A stretch of 64,000 bases of DNA from Austwickia chelonae NBRC 105200. GTDB lineage: Bacteria > Actinomycetota > Actinomycetes > Actinomycetales > Dermatophilaceae. Under the pieces are notes generated by a model. The model was not told where the DNA came from. It saw only the letters and a program-made list of their open reading frames with translations, and ran no database searches. Where the stretch lies: NCBI RefSeq assembly GCF_000298175.1, contig NZ_BAGZ01000008.1:186001-250000 (forward strand), in the 5' to 3' direction. Below are positions 39,477 to 47,834 of the stretch, piece after piece (position 1 is the first letter of the stretch; each line of letters opens with the position of its first letter). The translations under genes and the position numbers were made by a program.

Positions 39477-40214
39477 TCAGTCGAGCGTCTTCTCCAGGAA
39501 GTCTTTTGCCCGCTCCGTCCGGGGTGACTCGAAGAAGCTCGTCGGATCGGTGTCCTCGAGGATCTGCCCCTCCGCCATGAAGATGACGCGGTCGGCGACC
39601 TTCCGGGCGAAAGCCATCTCATGGGTGACCACCACCATGGTCATCCCGGCCCCGGCCAGGTTCGCCATCACGTCCAGGACTTCCGCGGTCATCTCCGGAT
39701 CCAGGGCTGACGTCGGCTCGTCGAAGAGCATCAGTTTCGGGTCCATCGCCAGGGCGCGGGCGATGGCGACCCGTTGCTGTTGCCCTCCGGAGAGCTGGGT
39801 GGGCGGCTTGTCCGCCTGGTCTCCGAGCCCGACCCGGTCGAGGATCTCCCGGGCGGATCTCTCGGCTTGCGCTGCGGGCATCTTGCGGATGCGTGTCGGT
39901 GCGAGGGTGACATTGTCCAGGACGGTCATGTCGGTGAAGAGGTTGAACGACTGGAAGACCATGCCGATCTCGACCCGAACGGCAGCCAGCGCCTTGGCCT
40001 CGGTCGGGAGGGCGCGCCCGTCGACGGTGATCGTTCCGGCGTCGATGCCTTCCAGCCCGTTGATCGTGCGACACAGGGTCGACTTTCCCGACCCGGACGG
40101 CCCGAGCAGGGCGACCACTTCGCCGGGGCCGACGCTCAGGTCGATATCCCTGAGGACGTGCAGGTCGCCGAAGTGCTTGTCGACCCCGGTGATCTCCAGC
40201 AGCGGTCGGTTCAC
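39477..40214 (-). CDS. Polar amino-acid type ABC transporter ATP-binding protein, without permease
   Basis: 245 aa. Complete nucleotide-binding domain: Walker [12 protein letters not shown]-loop VFQSFNLF, signature LSGGQQQR, Walker [13 protein letters not shown] and switch His in [10 protein letters not shown]. It is closest in wording to GlnQ/GluA (glutamine/glutamate importers). The start GTG 40214 overlaps the stop of the RIC gene (GTGA), so it is co-translated with an iron-sulfur repair protein. No permease or binding-protein gene accompanies it, so its membrane partner must be encoded elsewhere or its role differs. Confidence 0.92.
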   Translation of the reverse strand: MNRPLLEITGVDKHFGDLHVLRDIDLSVGPGEVVALLGPSGSGKSTLCRTINGLEGIDAGTITVDGRALPTEAKALAAVRVEIGMVFQSFNLFTDMTVLDNVTLAPTRIRKMPAAQAERSAREILDRVGLGDQADKPPTQLSGGQQQRVAIARALAMDPKLMLFDEPTSALDPEMTAEVLDVMANLAGAGMTMVVVTHEMAFARKVADRVIFMAEGQILEDTDPTSFFESPRTERAKDFLEKTLD

Positions 40215-40903
40215 GACTCTTCCATTTCCAGCACCCGGGGGAAGAGCACATTGTTCTCCTTGTGGATGTGCTCGTGCAGGTCGGCTTCCATCTGTTCCAG
40301 GCGGGAGAACATCATCCGGTACGAGCCACAGGCGTCCTCGGGGAGGGTGTAGTCCTGGGTGGTGGATCTGATGGAACGCAGCAGGTCGCCGGCCACGTCG
40401 TGTTCGTACATCATCTGGGTGATCGGTCCGCGCAGACCGCATCCCAGGGGTGCGGGAGCGCCTGGCGTCCCCAGGGCGATGATCGCCGGGAAGAGGATCC
40501 GCTCTTCCTTGGCGAGATGGTTGGACAGATCGGCCACCAGCGCGGTGTAGTCGGCCCCGACCTGGGCCAGCTCGGGGTGGTTCTCTCCGTGGACGCGGAC
40601 GACCTTGTCGACGAGTTCACCCAGGCGGGGCATCTCGTCCCACAGGTACTGGTGGTGGACGAGCAGGATGTGTTGTGCGAGCTCGGCGATGCCGAAGGAC
40701 TGCCAGGCCGGTGCCGGTTCGGGGTCGGGCAGGTCGAGCCGCGCGGAGATCTCGGCGGGGTCGAGCCCCGCACTGGCGCAGGCCTCGTCGAGGCTTCGTC
40801 CGCCGTTGCAGCAGTAGTCGAGGCCGTGTTCTTCGAGGATCCGGCTGCGACGGGGGTCTTCGGTCACCAGGGTGCCGAGGGTGGCGGTGCGGTCGACGGG
40901 CAT
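40211..40903 (-). CDS. Iron-sulfur cluster repair di-iron protein (RIC/YtfE/ScdA)
   Basis: 230 aa. The N-terminal ScdA domain has the DYCCNGG pair of cysteines; the hemerythrin-like part supplies di-iron ligands in [57 protein letters not shown] and [14 protein letters not shown]. The family repairs Fe-S centres damaged by nitric oxide or oxidants. ATG 40903 follows AAGGAGC. It lies 43 bases downstream of an Rrf2-type regulator with three cysteines, its likely NO-sensitive controller. Confidence 0.94.
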   Translation of the reverse strand: MPVDRTATLGTLVTEDPRRSRILEEHGLDYCCNGGRSLDEACASAGLDPAEISARLDLPDPEPAPAWQSFGIAELAQHILLVHHQYLWDEMPRLGELVDKVVRVHGENHPELAQVGADYTALVADLSNHLAKEERILFPAIIALGTPGAPAPLGCGLRGPITQMMYEHDVAGDLLRSIRSTTQDYTLPEDACGSYRMMFSRLEQMEADLHEHIHKENNVLFPRVLEMEES

Positions 40904-40946
40904 CGGGGGCTCCTTCGGGGTGGGCTGTGGTGGTGGCGGGAGTGGA

Positions 40947-41345
40947 TCAGGTCGGCGGCAGGGCCGGGGTGGCGGCGAGTTCGTCACGCAGGATGGCGCG
41001 GGAGGACGCCCAGGCCCGGTGCAGGACGCAAGGGGCTCCGGCGCTGCCGCAGGGGTGCCCTTCGACGACACATCTTCCGGTGTCGGTCGGTCCGTCGATG
41101 GCTTCGACGACGTCCAGGACGCTGAGGGTGATGGCACTTTCGCTCAGGACGTATCCACCGGTCGGCCCAGGGACGGAACGGACCCATCCGGCTTTGACGA
41201 GGGGCCCGACGACTTGGGGCATGAACCCTGCGGTGGTGTCGAGCGCGGTGGCGAGTTCTCCGGCTTTGAGGCGGGTTCCGGGTGGAGAGAGCGCGGCCAG
41301 AGCACGTACGGCCAGCCCGGCTCGTCGCGTAACTTCAAGTCGCAT
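40947..41345 (-). CDS. Rrf2-family Fe-S regulator (NsrR-like)
   Basis: 132 aa winged-helix repressor. HTH LKAGELATALDTTAGFMPQVVGPLVKAGWV, wing GPTGGYVLS, and three cysteines spaced C-x6-C-x6-C (Cys92, Cys99, Cys106) that would hold a NO-sensitive Fe-S cluster, close to the NsrR pattern. Gene order Rrf2 then RIC supports a nitrosative-stress role. No ribosome site precedes ATG 41345, and a -10 box ends 6 bases before it, so the message is probably leaderless. GTG 41351 is a less likely start. Confidence 0.9.
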   Translation of the reverse strand: MRLEVTRRAGLAVRALAALSPPGTRLKAGELATALDTTAGFMPQVVGPLVKAGWVRSVPGPTGGYVLSESAITLSVLDVVEAIDGPTDTGRCVVEGHPCGSAGAPCVLHRAWASSRAILRDELAATPALPPT

Positions 41346-41351
41346 AGTCAC

Positions 41352-41379
41352 AGACTAATAGATTCTGCAGAGTTGTCGA
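41352..41379 (-). promoter_or_regulatory. Leaderless promoter of the Rrf2-RIC operon
   Basis: Minus strand TCGACA (41374-41379) and TAGTCT (41352-41357) with a 16-base spacer; the transcription start falls at or next to ATG 41345. Confidence 0.5.
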
Positions 41380-41618
41380 AACTGTCTCCGACGGTGGGGT
41401 TCCCATCTTCGAGGAGACCATGCCCCCGCCGCGGAACAGCAACTGCTGCGCAATGCCGATCCGAAGGCACAAAGAATTTTTCGAACAAAGACCGCGAAGC
41501 CGGCCGGCCGGTGTGATCATCGATCTGATGACCATGATCGACATTGCCGTCGATACGAGGAAGAACCATCTTCGATGTTCCCTCCGCGGTGATGTCCGTG
41601 TAGGGAAAGGGGACGACC

Positions 41619-42737
41619 ATGGCCGGCGTCGAAGAATCTCTCGGAGAGCTCGCCAAACGGGCCCGCGGGTACAGCTCGAGTCTGGCGACGGAGGAAGCTA
41701 CCAAAAATGCCATAGTCATGCCGTTCATCTCTCAGGTGCTGGGCTATGACGTCTTCAATCCCGAAGAGGTCATCCCCGAGTTCGTCGCCGATCTGGGCCT
41801 GAAGAGAGGTGAGAAGATCGACTATGCGATCAAGCACGCCGACCGGGTGCACATGCTCATCGAGGTCAAGAAGGTGGGGGAGGAGCTTTCGCTGGCCCAC
41901 GCCAGCCAGCTCGTCCGTTACTTCCATACTTCCGATGCTCGGATCGGGGTCTTGACCAACGGGCTCAGCTGGAGGTTCTACACCGACCTCGACAAGCCGA
42001 ACATCATGGATGAGCGCCCTTTCCTGCAGCTTGATCTGAACGACATCGACCCTTCTACACTCCCGCATCTGACGAAGATGACCAAAGCGGCATTCGATCT
42101 GGACTCAGTGATCGCAGCTGCGGAGGAGTTGAAGTACGTCTCGGCGATCAAGCGCGAAATCGCTGACGAAATATCTTCGCCGAGCGAGGATTTCGTGAAG
42201 CTTTTCACCAAGCGTGTCTACCATGGTTATCTCAATGCTCGAGCAGTGGAACAGTTCACCGCATTGACCGAGAAAGCGGCGAAGCAATACGTCAACGATC
42301 GCGTCAACGCGCGCCTCAAAACAGCACTCGCCGACCAGGCCCCCCTCATCGGGGTCTCTCCTGAGGTCGAGATCACCAGCGCTGTCATCCCTCCGGAAGG
42401 GACGAATACGCCCGGGGAACCGGCGTCGGACGATAGGCCGGAAGTCTCCACCACTGAAGAGGAACTCGAAGCCTTCCGGATCGTCCGAGCCATCGTGGCC
42501 GGTGTCGTTCCTGTTCAGCGGGTTTTCATCAGAGATGCCCAGAGCTACTGCTCCGTCTTCCTCGACGACAACAACCGTAAGCCGATCGTCCGGCTCTATT
42601 TCAACGGACGGATCAAGCGACTCGGGCTGTTCGACGTGAACAAGGACCAGTCCAAGGTCGACATCGAAGTGCTCGAGGACATCTACGGACATGCCGAGGA
42701 GATCCGCCAGATCGTCGCCCACTACGCCAGCCTCTGA
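41619..42737 (+). CDS. Stand-alone HsdR_N-type nuclease-like protein
   Basis: 372 aa. Residues about 20-130 match the N-terminal nuclease domain of type I restriction R subunits: FISQVLGYDVFNPEEVIPEF, KIDYAIKHADRVHMLIEVKK (PD-(D/E)xK residues Asp68, Glu82, Lys84) and LTNGLSWRFYTDLD. No helicase domain follows. Instead there is a helical middle, a Pro/acidic linker (about 255-275) and a compact C-terminal domain with YCSVFLDDNNRKPIVRLYFN. No HsdM or HsdS gene is near. GC content is visibly lower than in its neighbours, which suggests acquisition. A role in defence or DNA turnover is possible but unproven. Confidence 0.82.
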   Translation: MAGVEESLGELAKRARGYSSSLATEEATKNAIVMPFISQVLGYDVFNPEEVIPEFVADLGLKRGEKIDYAIKHADRVHMLIEVKKVGEELSLAHASQLVRYFHTSDARIGVLTNGLSWRFYTDLDKPNIMDERPFLQLDLNDIDPSTLPHLTKMTKAAFDLDSVIAAAEELKYVSAIKREIADEISSPSEDFVKLFTKRVYHGYLNARAVEQFTALTEKAAKQYVNDRVNARLKTALADQAPLIGVSPEVEITSAVIPPEGTNTPGEPASDDRPEVSTTEEELEAFRIVRAIVAGVVPVQRVFIRDAQSYCSVFLDDNNRKPIVRLYFNGRIKRLGLFDVNKDQSKVDIEVLEDIYGHAEEIRQIVAHYASL

Positions 42738-42756
42738 CAGGTGCCGGACGGCGGCC

Positions 42757-42794
42757 GCGGTGTCCGGTTCTTCCCGGCGGGGGCCGGGCACCGC
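42757..42794. terminator. Terminator between the nuclease-like and VOC genes
   Basis: 11-bp stem with one G-T pair (arms 42757-42767 and 42784-42794), between convergent genes. Confidence 0.55.
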
Positions 42795-42813
42795 CGCGGA
42801 ACGGCCTGGGTGG

Positions 42814-43221
42814 TCAGTCCTGCCCGCCGGAGATGTTGACATGCCAGAGGACGCCGAACCGATCGGTCAGGAGGCCGTAGTCGTCACCCCACATCTGGCG
42901 TTCCAGAGGCATCAGGATCCGAGCGCCTTCGGAGAGCGCGGTCCAGTAGCCGCGTAAGGTGTCGCCGTCGTCGCCGGAGATGCTGATCTGCACGTTGTTT
43001 CCTGGCTGGTAGGGCAGGCCCATGCCCTCGGCGGTGTCGCTGGCGTACAGGTGGAAGCCGGCCGGAGTCTCCAATGCGGCATGCATGACGCCGTCCAGTT
43101 CCATCCCTGCTTCTCGGAAGGTCATGACCCGGACGCTTCCGCCGAGCGCGCGGGCGTAGAAATCCATCGCGTCGGCACACTGACCGTCGAAGGTCAGATA
43201 CGGGTTGAGCTGCTGAGTCAT
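42814..43221 (-). CDS. VOC/PhnB-like family protein
   Basis: 135 aa, single VOC fold of the PhnB/DUF1428-like 3-demethylubiquinone type. Typical segments are LNPYLTFDGQCADAMDFYARALGG, MELDGVMHAALE, QPGNNVQISISGDD and the closing WGDDYGLLTDRFGVLWHVN. No enzymatic assignment is possible. ATG 43221. It diverges from the DNA alkyltransferase gene over 153 bases. Confidence 0.9.
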   Translation of the reverse strand: MTQQLNPYLTFDGQCADAMDFYARALGGSVRVMTFREAGMELDGVMHAALETPAGFHLYASDTAEGMGLPYQPGNNVQISISGDDGDTLRGYWTALSEGARILMPLERQMWGDDYGLLTDRFGVLWHVNISGGQD

Positions 43222-43374
43222 CGGAGATCCCCTCGGAAGAGCTCGTGTCCGGCGGGGAGTTCGTCCCCTTTGTCAGATTAGGTGGGGCGAGGTTGTGTGG
43301 CAATGGCTTCCGCGAGGCCTGTGGTTCCACGGTCCGTCCACCGGTGAGAATGGACGATCGGGAAAGGACATCTG

Positions 43375-43893
43375 ATGGCGGCGACACGCAGGCATGCCCA
43401 TGTCACGACCGTGCTCGGTGAGCTCCTGCTCGTCGCGGACGTGGAGAATCTGGTCGGGATCTACTTCCCTGAGCATCGGTATCCGCCGTCGGTCTCCGAG
43501 ATCGGCGAGGAGACCACGGAGGAGACGGACGAGCTGATCGCCCGGGCGGCGCGGGAGCTGCGTGAATACCTGGGCGGGGATCGCCGCTCCTTCGACCTCC
43601 CGGTGGCTTCTGCCGGGAACGAGTTCTCCGAACGGGTGTGGGCTCTGCTCCGGACGATCCCTTACGGGACGACGACGACCTACGGTGCGCTGGCCGAGCA
43701 GCTGGGGAACAAGGCCTTGGCGCAGAGGGTGGGCCAGGCCGTCGGTCGCAATCCGTTGAGCATCGTCGTCCCCTGCCATCGGGTGGTCGGCGCGGACGGG
43801 TCGTTGACCGGTTTCGCCGGTGGGCTCGATCGAAAGCGTTTCCTGCTGGGGTTGGAGGAGTCGGAGGCGGGTCGGGCGGGCAGGTTGTTCTGA
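43375..43893 (+). CDS. ogt: Methylated-DNA-[protein]-cysteine S-methyltransferase
   Basis: Suicide repair enzyme removing alkyl groups from O6-guanine, 172 aa. The active site is PCHRVVG with Cys134; the DNA-binding helix RVGQAVGRNP and YGTTTTYGALAEQLG precede it, and the GFAGGLDRKRFLLGLE segment closes the active site. The N-terminal ribonuclease-like domain is degenerate, as usual. AAAGGA lies 6 bases before ATG 43375. It appears monocistronic. Confidence 0.95.
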   Translation: MAATRRHAHVTTVLGELLLVADVENLVGIYFPEHRYPPSVSEIGEETTEETDELIARAARELREYLGGDRRSFDLPVASAGNEFSERVWALLRTIPYGTTTTYGALAEQLGNKALAQRVGQAVGRNPLSIVVPCHRVVGADGSLTGFAGGLDRKRFLLGLEESEAGRAGRLF

Positions 43894-43996
43894 GCCGGAC
43901 CCGGTTCTGAGCCCCGGGTCGTATCTGGGCGGTGTCGTCGTCGGGTTGTCCCCGGCGTATGACGCGGTAGTCCTCGACGTCTCCTGCCCCCAAATG

Positions 43997-44035
43997 TATG
44001 ATCGAGACTGACTGAAAACTGCTTCAACCAATCAT
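43997..44035 (+). promoter_or_regulatory. Promoter and putative DeoR operator upstream of the ROK gene
   Basis: TATGAT (43997-44002) is a -10 candidate. AACCAATCAT (44026-44035) just downstream matches motifs at 47799-47808 and 56152-56161 in front of the related transcription units, and so is probably a repressor site. Confidence 0.5.
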
Positions 44036-44111
44036 TTCTACGCAACGAGGCGAAGAGTGATGCGAGCACGACCGCACCACGACCCCGCCGTGCACCCCAC
44101 GGAGGCAGAAA

Positions 44112-45020
44112 GTGACCTACGTCGCCGCCCTCGACGTAGGAGGCACCCGGATCAAAGCCGCACTGGTCGGCGCCGACGGCAGCCTGCAACACACCCTCAC
44201 CGCCCCCACCCCCGCCACGGTGAACCGACACCTCGGACGGACCGTCGCCGAACTCCTGGAACGGCTCACCCAGCAGAGCGCACACCCTGCCCAAGCCATC
44301 GGAGTCACCGTCCCCGGCGTCGTCGACGAGAGCCGCAACCTCGGCATCAGATCGGCGAACCTCCACTGGCGCGACCTCGACCTGCACCACCCGATCCACG
44401 AAGCGACCGGCCTGCCCACCGCCATCGGCCACGACGTCCGAGCGGGCCTCGTCGCCGAGAGCTGGATCGGCGCCGCACGCCACCACCCCGACGTCCTCTT
44501 CATGCCCATCGGCACCGGGATCTCCGCCGCCCTGCGCGTCGACGGCCACGAACTCGTCGCCGGTGGCTACGCCGGAGAGATCGGCCACACCGTCGTCGAC
44601 CCGGACGGCCCGGAATGCCCCTGCGGTGCCCGAGGATGTCTCGAAGCACACTCCTCGGCGCGAGCCATCGCCCACCGCTATGCGACCCGAGCCGGCATCG
44701 ACCCCGCCACCGTCGACGCTTACACCGTCGCCGCCAAAGTCGAAGCAGAAGATCCACTGGCCTGCGAGATCTGGGCAGAGGCCGTCGACCACCTCGCACG
44801 GGTCCTCGCCCTCACCGCCAATGCCTGCGGCATCCCCGTAGCCGTCGTTGGAGGCGGGCTCGCCAACGCCGGGGACACCCTCTTCAAGCCCCTGCGCACC
44901 CGCGCCGCAGCCCACGGCAGCGCACTGCGTCCCCTGCAGATCGTCCCCGCGCGCCTCGGCGACCTCGCCGGATGCCTCGGAGCCGGCCGCCTCGCCTGGC
45001 GACTCCTGGAGAAAACGTGA
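44112..45020 (+). CDS. ROK-family sugar kinase
   Basis: 302 aa kinase. ATP motif LDVGGTRIKAAL at residues 8-19; sugar-site GHDVRAGLVAE and GYAGEIGHTVVDPDG; zinc motif CPCGARGCLEAHSS. It lacks an HTH, so it is an enzyme and not a ROK repressor. It heads a plus-strand operon with a PfkB kinase (4-base overlap) and a class II aldolase. With a SIS protein and an ABC importer nearby, a hexosamine (GalNAc or galactosamine) kinase making the 6-phosphate is the best fit; glucokinase is the alternative. GTG 44112 follows GGAGG. Confidence 0.88.
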   Translation: MTYVAALDVGGTRIKAALVGADGSLQHTLTAPTPATVNRHLGRTVAELLERLTQQSAHPAQAIGVTVPGVVDESRNLGIRSANLHWRDLDLHHPIHEATGLPTAIGHDVRAGLVAESWIGAARHHPDVLFMPIGTGISAALRVDGHELVAGGYAGEIGHTVVDPDGPECPCGARGCLEAHSSARAIAHRYATRAGIDPATVDAYTVAAKVEAEDPLACEIWAEAVDHLARVLALTANACGIPVAVVGGGLANAGDTLFKPLRTRAAAHGSALRPLQIVPARLGDLAGCLGAGRLAWRLLEKT

Positions 45021-45937
45021 TCGTCACCGTCACCGCGAACCCCGCACTCGACATCACCTACCGGCTCGACGAATTCCACCCCGGACATAGCCACCGCATC
45101 GAACAGGTCGCCGCCAGAGCCGGCGGCAAAGGCATCAATGTCGCCGCCGTCCTCCGCGACTTCGGCTATCCGGTGACCGCCACCGGCGTCCTCGGCGGAG
45201 CCACCGGGCGGCTCATCGCGGAAGACCTGCGCGTCCGAGGACTCGACCCCGACGACTTCGTGCCCTTCGACGGCGAGAACCGCAGAACCGTCAACGTCCT
45301 CACCCCGGAGAAGGCCACCATGCTCAACGAGGCAGGACCTCTCCTGGACACCGGGAGCTGGACGAGCCTGGAACGACGGACCCACCGACTGTTGGCCCGG
45401 CCCGGCCCGGCAGTCCTCGTCATCTCCGGAAGCCTGCCGCCAGGCGCCGACGACACCTGCTATGCCCGGCTGCTCCACAGCTGCGGGGAACACGTCGTCC
45501 GCATCGTCGACGTCGGCGGGTCGGCACTGCTGGCGGCCTGCACGGAAAGACCGGACCTGGTCAAACCCAACCGCATCGAACTCGCGGCAGCGACCGGGCT
45601 GGACGACCCGGTAGCCGGCGCCGAGGAACTGCTCCGGCACGGTGCCCGCCAGGTCGTGGTCAGCGACGGTGAACGCGGAATCCTCCTCGTCCGCCCGGAG
45701 CGACCTCCCGTCCGGGCATATCTCGACGCCCCGTTGAGCGGCAACCCGACCGGAGCCGGTGACGCGCTCGCAGCGGCCTTCGCCGCCGCCGCCGTCGACG
45801 GACGTGCTTTCGGGGAGGCTCTGCGACGAGCCGTGACCTGGTCCGCTGCTGCTGTGCTCAGCCCAGTCGCGGGTTGCGTAGATCCGGAGCGGGCCGACGG
45901 GATGCTCACCCACGTCGTGATCGAGGAGATCGTATGA
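45017..45937 (+). CDS. PfkB-family kinase (tagatose-6-phosphate / 1-phosphofructokinase type)
   Basis: 306 aa. Ribokinase-fold signatures: ARAGGKGINVAAVLRDFG near residue 36 and NPTGAGDALAAAFAAA near residue 240, with the catalytic Asp in GAGD. N-terminal TVTANPALDITY is typical of FruK/LacC. Between a ROK kinase and a tagatose-bisphosphate-type aldolase it most likely phosphorylates tagatose 6-phosphate; 1-phosphofructokinase cannot be excluded. Both ends overlap neighbours by 4 bases, giving tight coupling. Confidence 0.9.
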   Translation: MIVTVTANPALDITYRLDEFHPGHSHRIEQVAARAGGKGINVAAVLRDFGYPVTATGVLGGATGRLIAEDLRVRGLDPDDFVPFDGENRRTVNVLTPEKATMLNEAGPLLDTGSWTSLERRTHRLLARPGPAVLVISGSLPPGADDTCYARLLHSCGEHVVRIVDVGGSALLAACTERPDLVKPNRIELAAATGLDDPVAGAEELLRHGARQVVVSDGERGILLVRPERPPVRAYLDAPLSGNPTGAGDALAAAFAAAAVDGRAFGEALRRAVTWSAAAVLSPVAGCVDPERADGMLTHVVIEEIV

Positions 45938-46773
45938 GTCTGGCCACCCTGTCCGATGTGCTCGCTCCGGCCTATCGGACCGGGCGCGGGGTCGGAGCCT
46001 TCAACGTCATCCAGGTCGAGCACGCCGAAGCCCTGGTCGCGGCGGCCTCGGACACCGGACTGCCCGTCGTGCTGCAGATCAGTGAGAACTGCGTCAAGTA
46101 CCACGGCGGATTGTTGACGCCGATCGCGGCCGCCACCCGTGAACTGGCGGATCAGGCGCCGGTCCCTTGTGTGCTCCACCTCGACCACGCCACCGACCTC
46201 GAGCTGATCGCCGAAGCCGTGGACTTCGGATTCACCTCGGTGATGTACGACGGGTCGAGACTGCCCGACGAGGAGAACCGGAAGAACACCGGTGTCCTCG
46301 CGGCGAACTGTCGCGACCGGGGGGTGTCCTTGGAGGCTGAGCTGGGTGAGATCGGCGGCAAGGACGGAGCCCACTCGCCGGGCGCACGCACCGATCCTGC
46401 GGAAGCCGCTCGTTTCGTGGCGGACACCGGGGTCGATGCGCTCGCCGTGGCGGTCGGGTCGAGCCACGCGATGACCGAGCGGACGGCACGTCTGGACCTG
46501 GAGCTCATCGCGCAGATCAGACGGGCGATTCCTGTTCCGCTGGTGCTGCACGGCTCCTCGGGGGTGCCGGACGAGCTCCTCTCTGCGGCTGTCCGTGCCG
46601 GGATGACGAAGATCAATATCGCGACCCATCTGAATGTCGTCTTCTCCACGGCATTGCGCGACTACCTGGCGGAGAACCCCGGCACGGTCGACACCCGGAA
46701 GTTCTTCGGGCCGGCCCGGCACGCGGTGCGTGCGGAGAGCGCCCGCCTGATGAACCTGCTCGCTGCAGTCTGA
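45934..46773 (+). CDS. Class II fructose/tagatose-bisphosphate aldolase (GatY/KbaY type)
   Basis: 279 aa zinc aldolase splitting a ketohexose bisphosphate into DHAP and glyceraldehyde 3-phosphate. Zinc and active-site elements: VLHLDHATD, ELGEIGGKDG, LHGSSGVPDE and KINIATHLNVVF. The length and wording match the GatY/KbaY subgroup rather than the long FbaA group. The ATG at 45934 overlaps the kinase stop. Completes a tagatose-6-phosphate route with the two upstream kinases and the SIS protein. Confidence 0.9.
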   Translation: MSLATLSDVLAPAYRTGRGVGAFNVIQVEHAEALVAAASDTGLPVVLQISENCVKYHGGLLTPIAAATRELADQAPVPCVLHLDHATDLELIAEAVDFGFTSVMYDGSRLPDEENRKNTGVLAANCRDRGVSLEAELGEIGGKDGAHSPGARTDPAEAARFVADTGVDALAVAVGSSHAMTERTARLDLELIAQIRRAIPVPLVLHGSSGVPDELLSAAVRAGMTKINIATHLNVVFSTALRDYLAENPGTVDTRKFFGPARHAVRAESARLMNLLAAV

Positions 46774-46836
46774 GCGGCCGACGGTGGCGAGGCCGCGATA
46801 GGTGGGCCGCGGTGGTGGGCGGCGGTCTTCACCCGG

Positions 46837-47730
46837 TCACAGGATGATCGACCGGGTCAGGTGCATCGGTGCGTCCGGGTCCAGCCCGTGGGCCGTGGAG
46901 ACGGCCAGACAGAGCCGATGCACCCGGACCAGTTCGCTGAGCGGATCGCTGTCGCGGTGTTCGAAGTGGGCGCCGGTCGCGGTGACCTGCTCGGCGAGAC
47001 CGGCGGGGACCTCGCCGAGAGCCCAGACCACCCGGTTCGGACCGGCGATGCTGATGGGCCCGTGCCGATATTCCGTCGCGGGATAGGACTCGGTCCATCG
47101 GCGGGCTGATTCGCGGAGTTTCAGCGCGGCTTCGTGGGCCAATCCGACGGTCCACCCGCGGCCCAGGAAAGTGAACTGTTCGGCGTGGACGAGCCGGTCG
47201 TGCGGGGGTGTCTCGTCGAGTACCGCTCGGGCGTCGGCGACGGCCTCGGCGAGGTCTTCGCCCAGGGACGCGCGTAGGAGAGACAAGGTGGTGGTGGCGA
47301 ATCGGGTCTGGACGACGCTTTTCTCGTCGACCCGTGACATGTCGATGACCTTGTCGGCCCGTCGGGCGACGGGTGTGTCCTGGGTGCCGACGAGGGCGAC
47401 GTGGGGGATGCGCAGCCGGTGCAGGGTGTCGACGACGTCGACGATCTCGGTGGTGGTGCCCGATCGGCAGATGACCACGGCCTGGTCGTAGCCGCGTTCG
47501 AGGTGGTGTTCGCTGGCGGGGAAGGCGTCGGTCCATCCTGCTTCGGCGCGGGTGCGTAGTCCGGCGTAGGCCTGCGCCATGTAGAGGGAGGTTCCGCAAC
47601 CGATGGCGGCGACGCGCTCGCCGGGGGCGGGGAGCAGATCTGCGATCTCGGCGGCGCGGGTGCCGGCCCAGGCCCAGTCGTCCGGTTGGTCGGCGAGTTC
47701 GAGGGCAAGATAGGACGGATTACCACTCAT
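46837..47730 (-). CDS. SIS-domain sugar isomerase/deaminase (AgaS/GlmS-like)
   Basis: 297 aa with two SIS folds. Half 1: GCGTSLYMAQAYAG and CRSGTTTEIVDVV (phosphosugar binding). Half 2: FLGRGWTVGLAHEAALKLRE and ATEYRHGPISIAG, with the Glu and His of the aldose-ketose isomerase site. No glutaminase domain. In this locus it is likely galactosamine-6-phosphate deaminase/isomerase feeding tagatose 6-phosphate. It is shorter than classical AgaS. It diverges from the DeoR gene over 104 bases and is convergent with the aldolase. Confidence 0.86.
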   Translation of the reverse strand: MSGNPSYLALELADQPDDWAWAGTRAAEIADLLPAPGERVAAIGCGTSLYMAQAYAGLRTRAEAGWTDAFPASEHHLERGYDQAVVICRSGTTTEIVDVVDTLHRLRIPHVALVGTQDTPVARRADKVIDMSRVDEKSVVQTRFATTTLSLLRASLGEDLAEAVADARAVLDETPPHDRLVHAEQFTFLGRGWTVGLAHEAALKLRESARRWTESYPATEYRHGPISIAGPNRVVWALGEVPAGLAEQVTATGAHFEHRDSDPLSELVRVHRLCLAVSTAHGLDPDAPMHLTRSIIL

Positions 47731-47771
47731 GGAGTTCCTCCCCTGAGTAGAGAGACCAGGAAGACCATTAC

Positions 47772-47808
47772 TGATCGATGAAACCTAAAATCGATCATAA
47801 CCAATCAA
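47772..47808. promoter_or_regulatory. Putative DeoR operator between the SIS and deoR-type genes
   Basis: Inverted repeat TGATCGAT/ATCGATCA (47772-47779, 47790-47797, 10-base spacer) followed directly by AACCAATCAA (47799-47808). Two ATCA cores lie 10 bases apart. This AT-rich island is distinct from the GC-rich surroundings. Confidence 0.55.
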
Positions 47809-47834
47809 TAGTGACGCATGCCAGGAGATCATCG

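Noticed and set aside
43273-44031. 252-codon minus-strand open frame over the ogt gene
   Set aside because: Antisense to a clear alkyltransferase gene; Arg/Pro-rich shadow.
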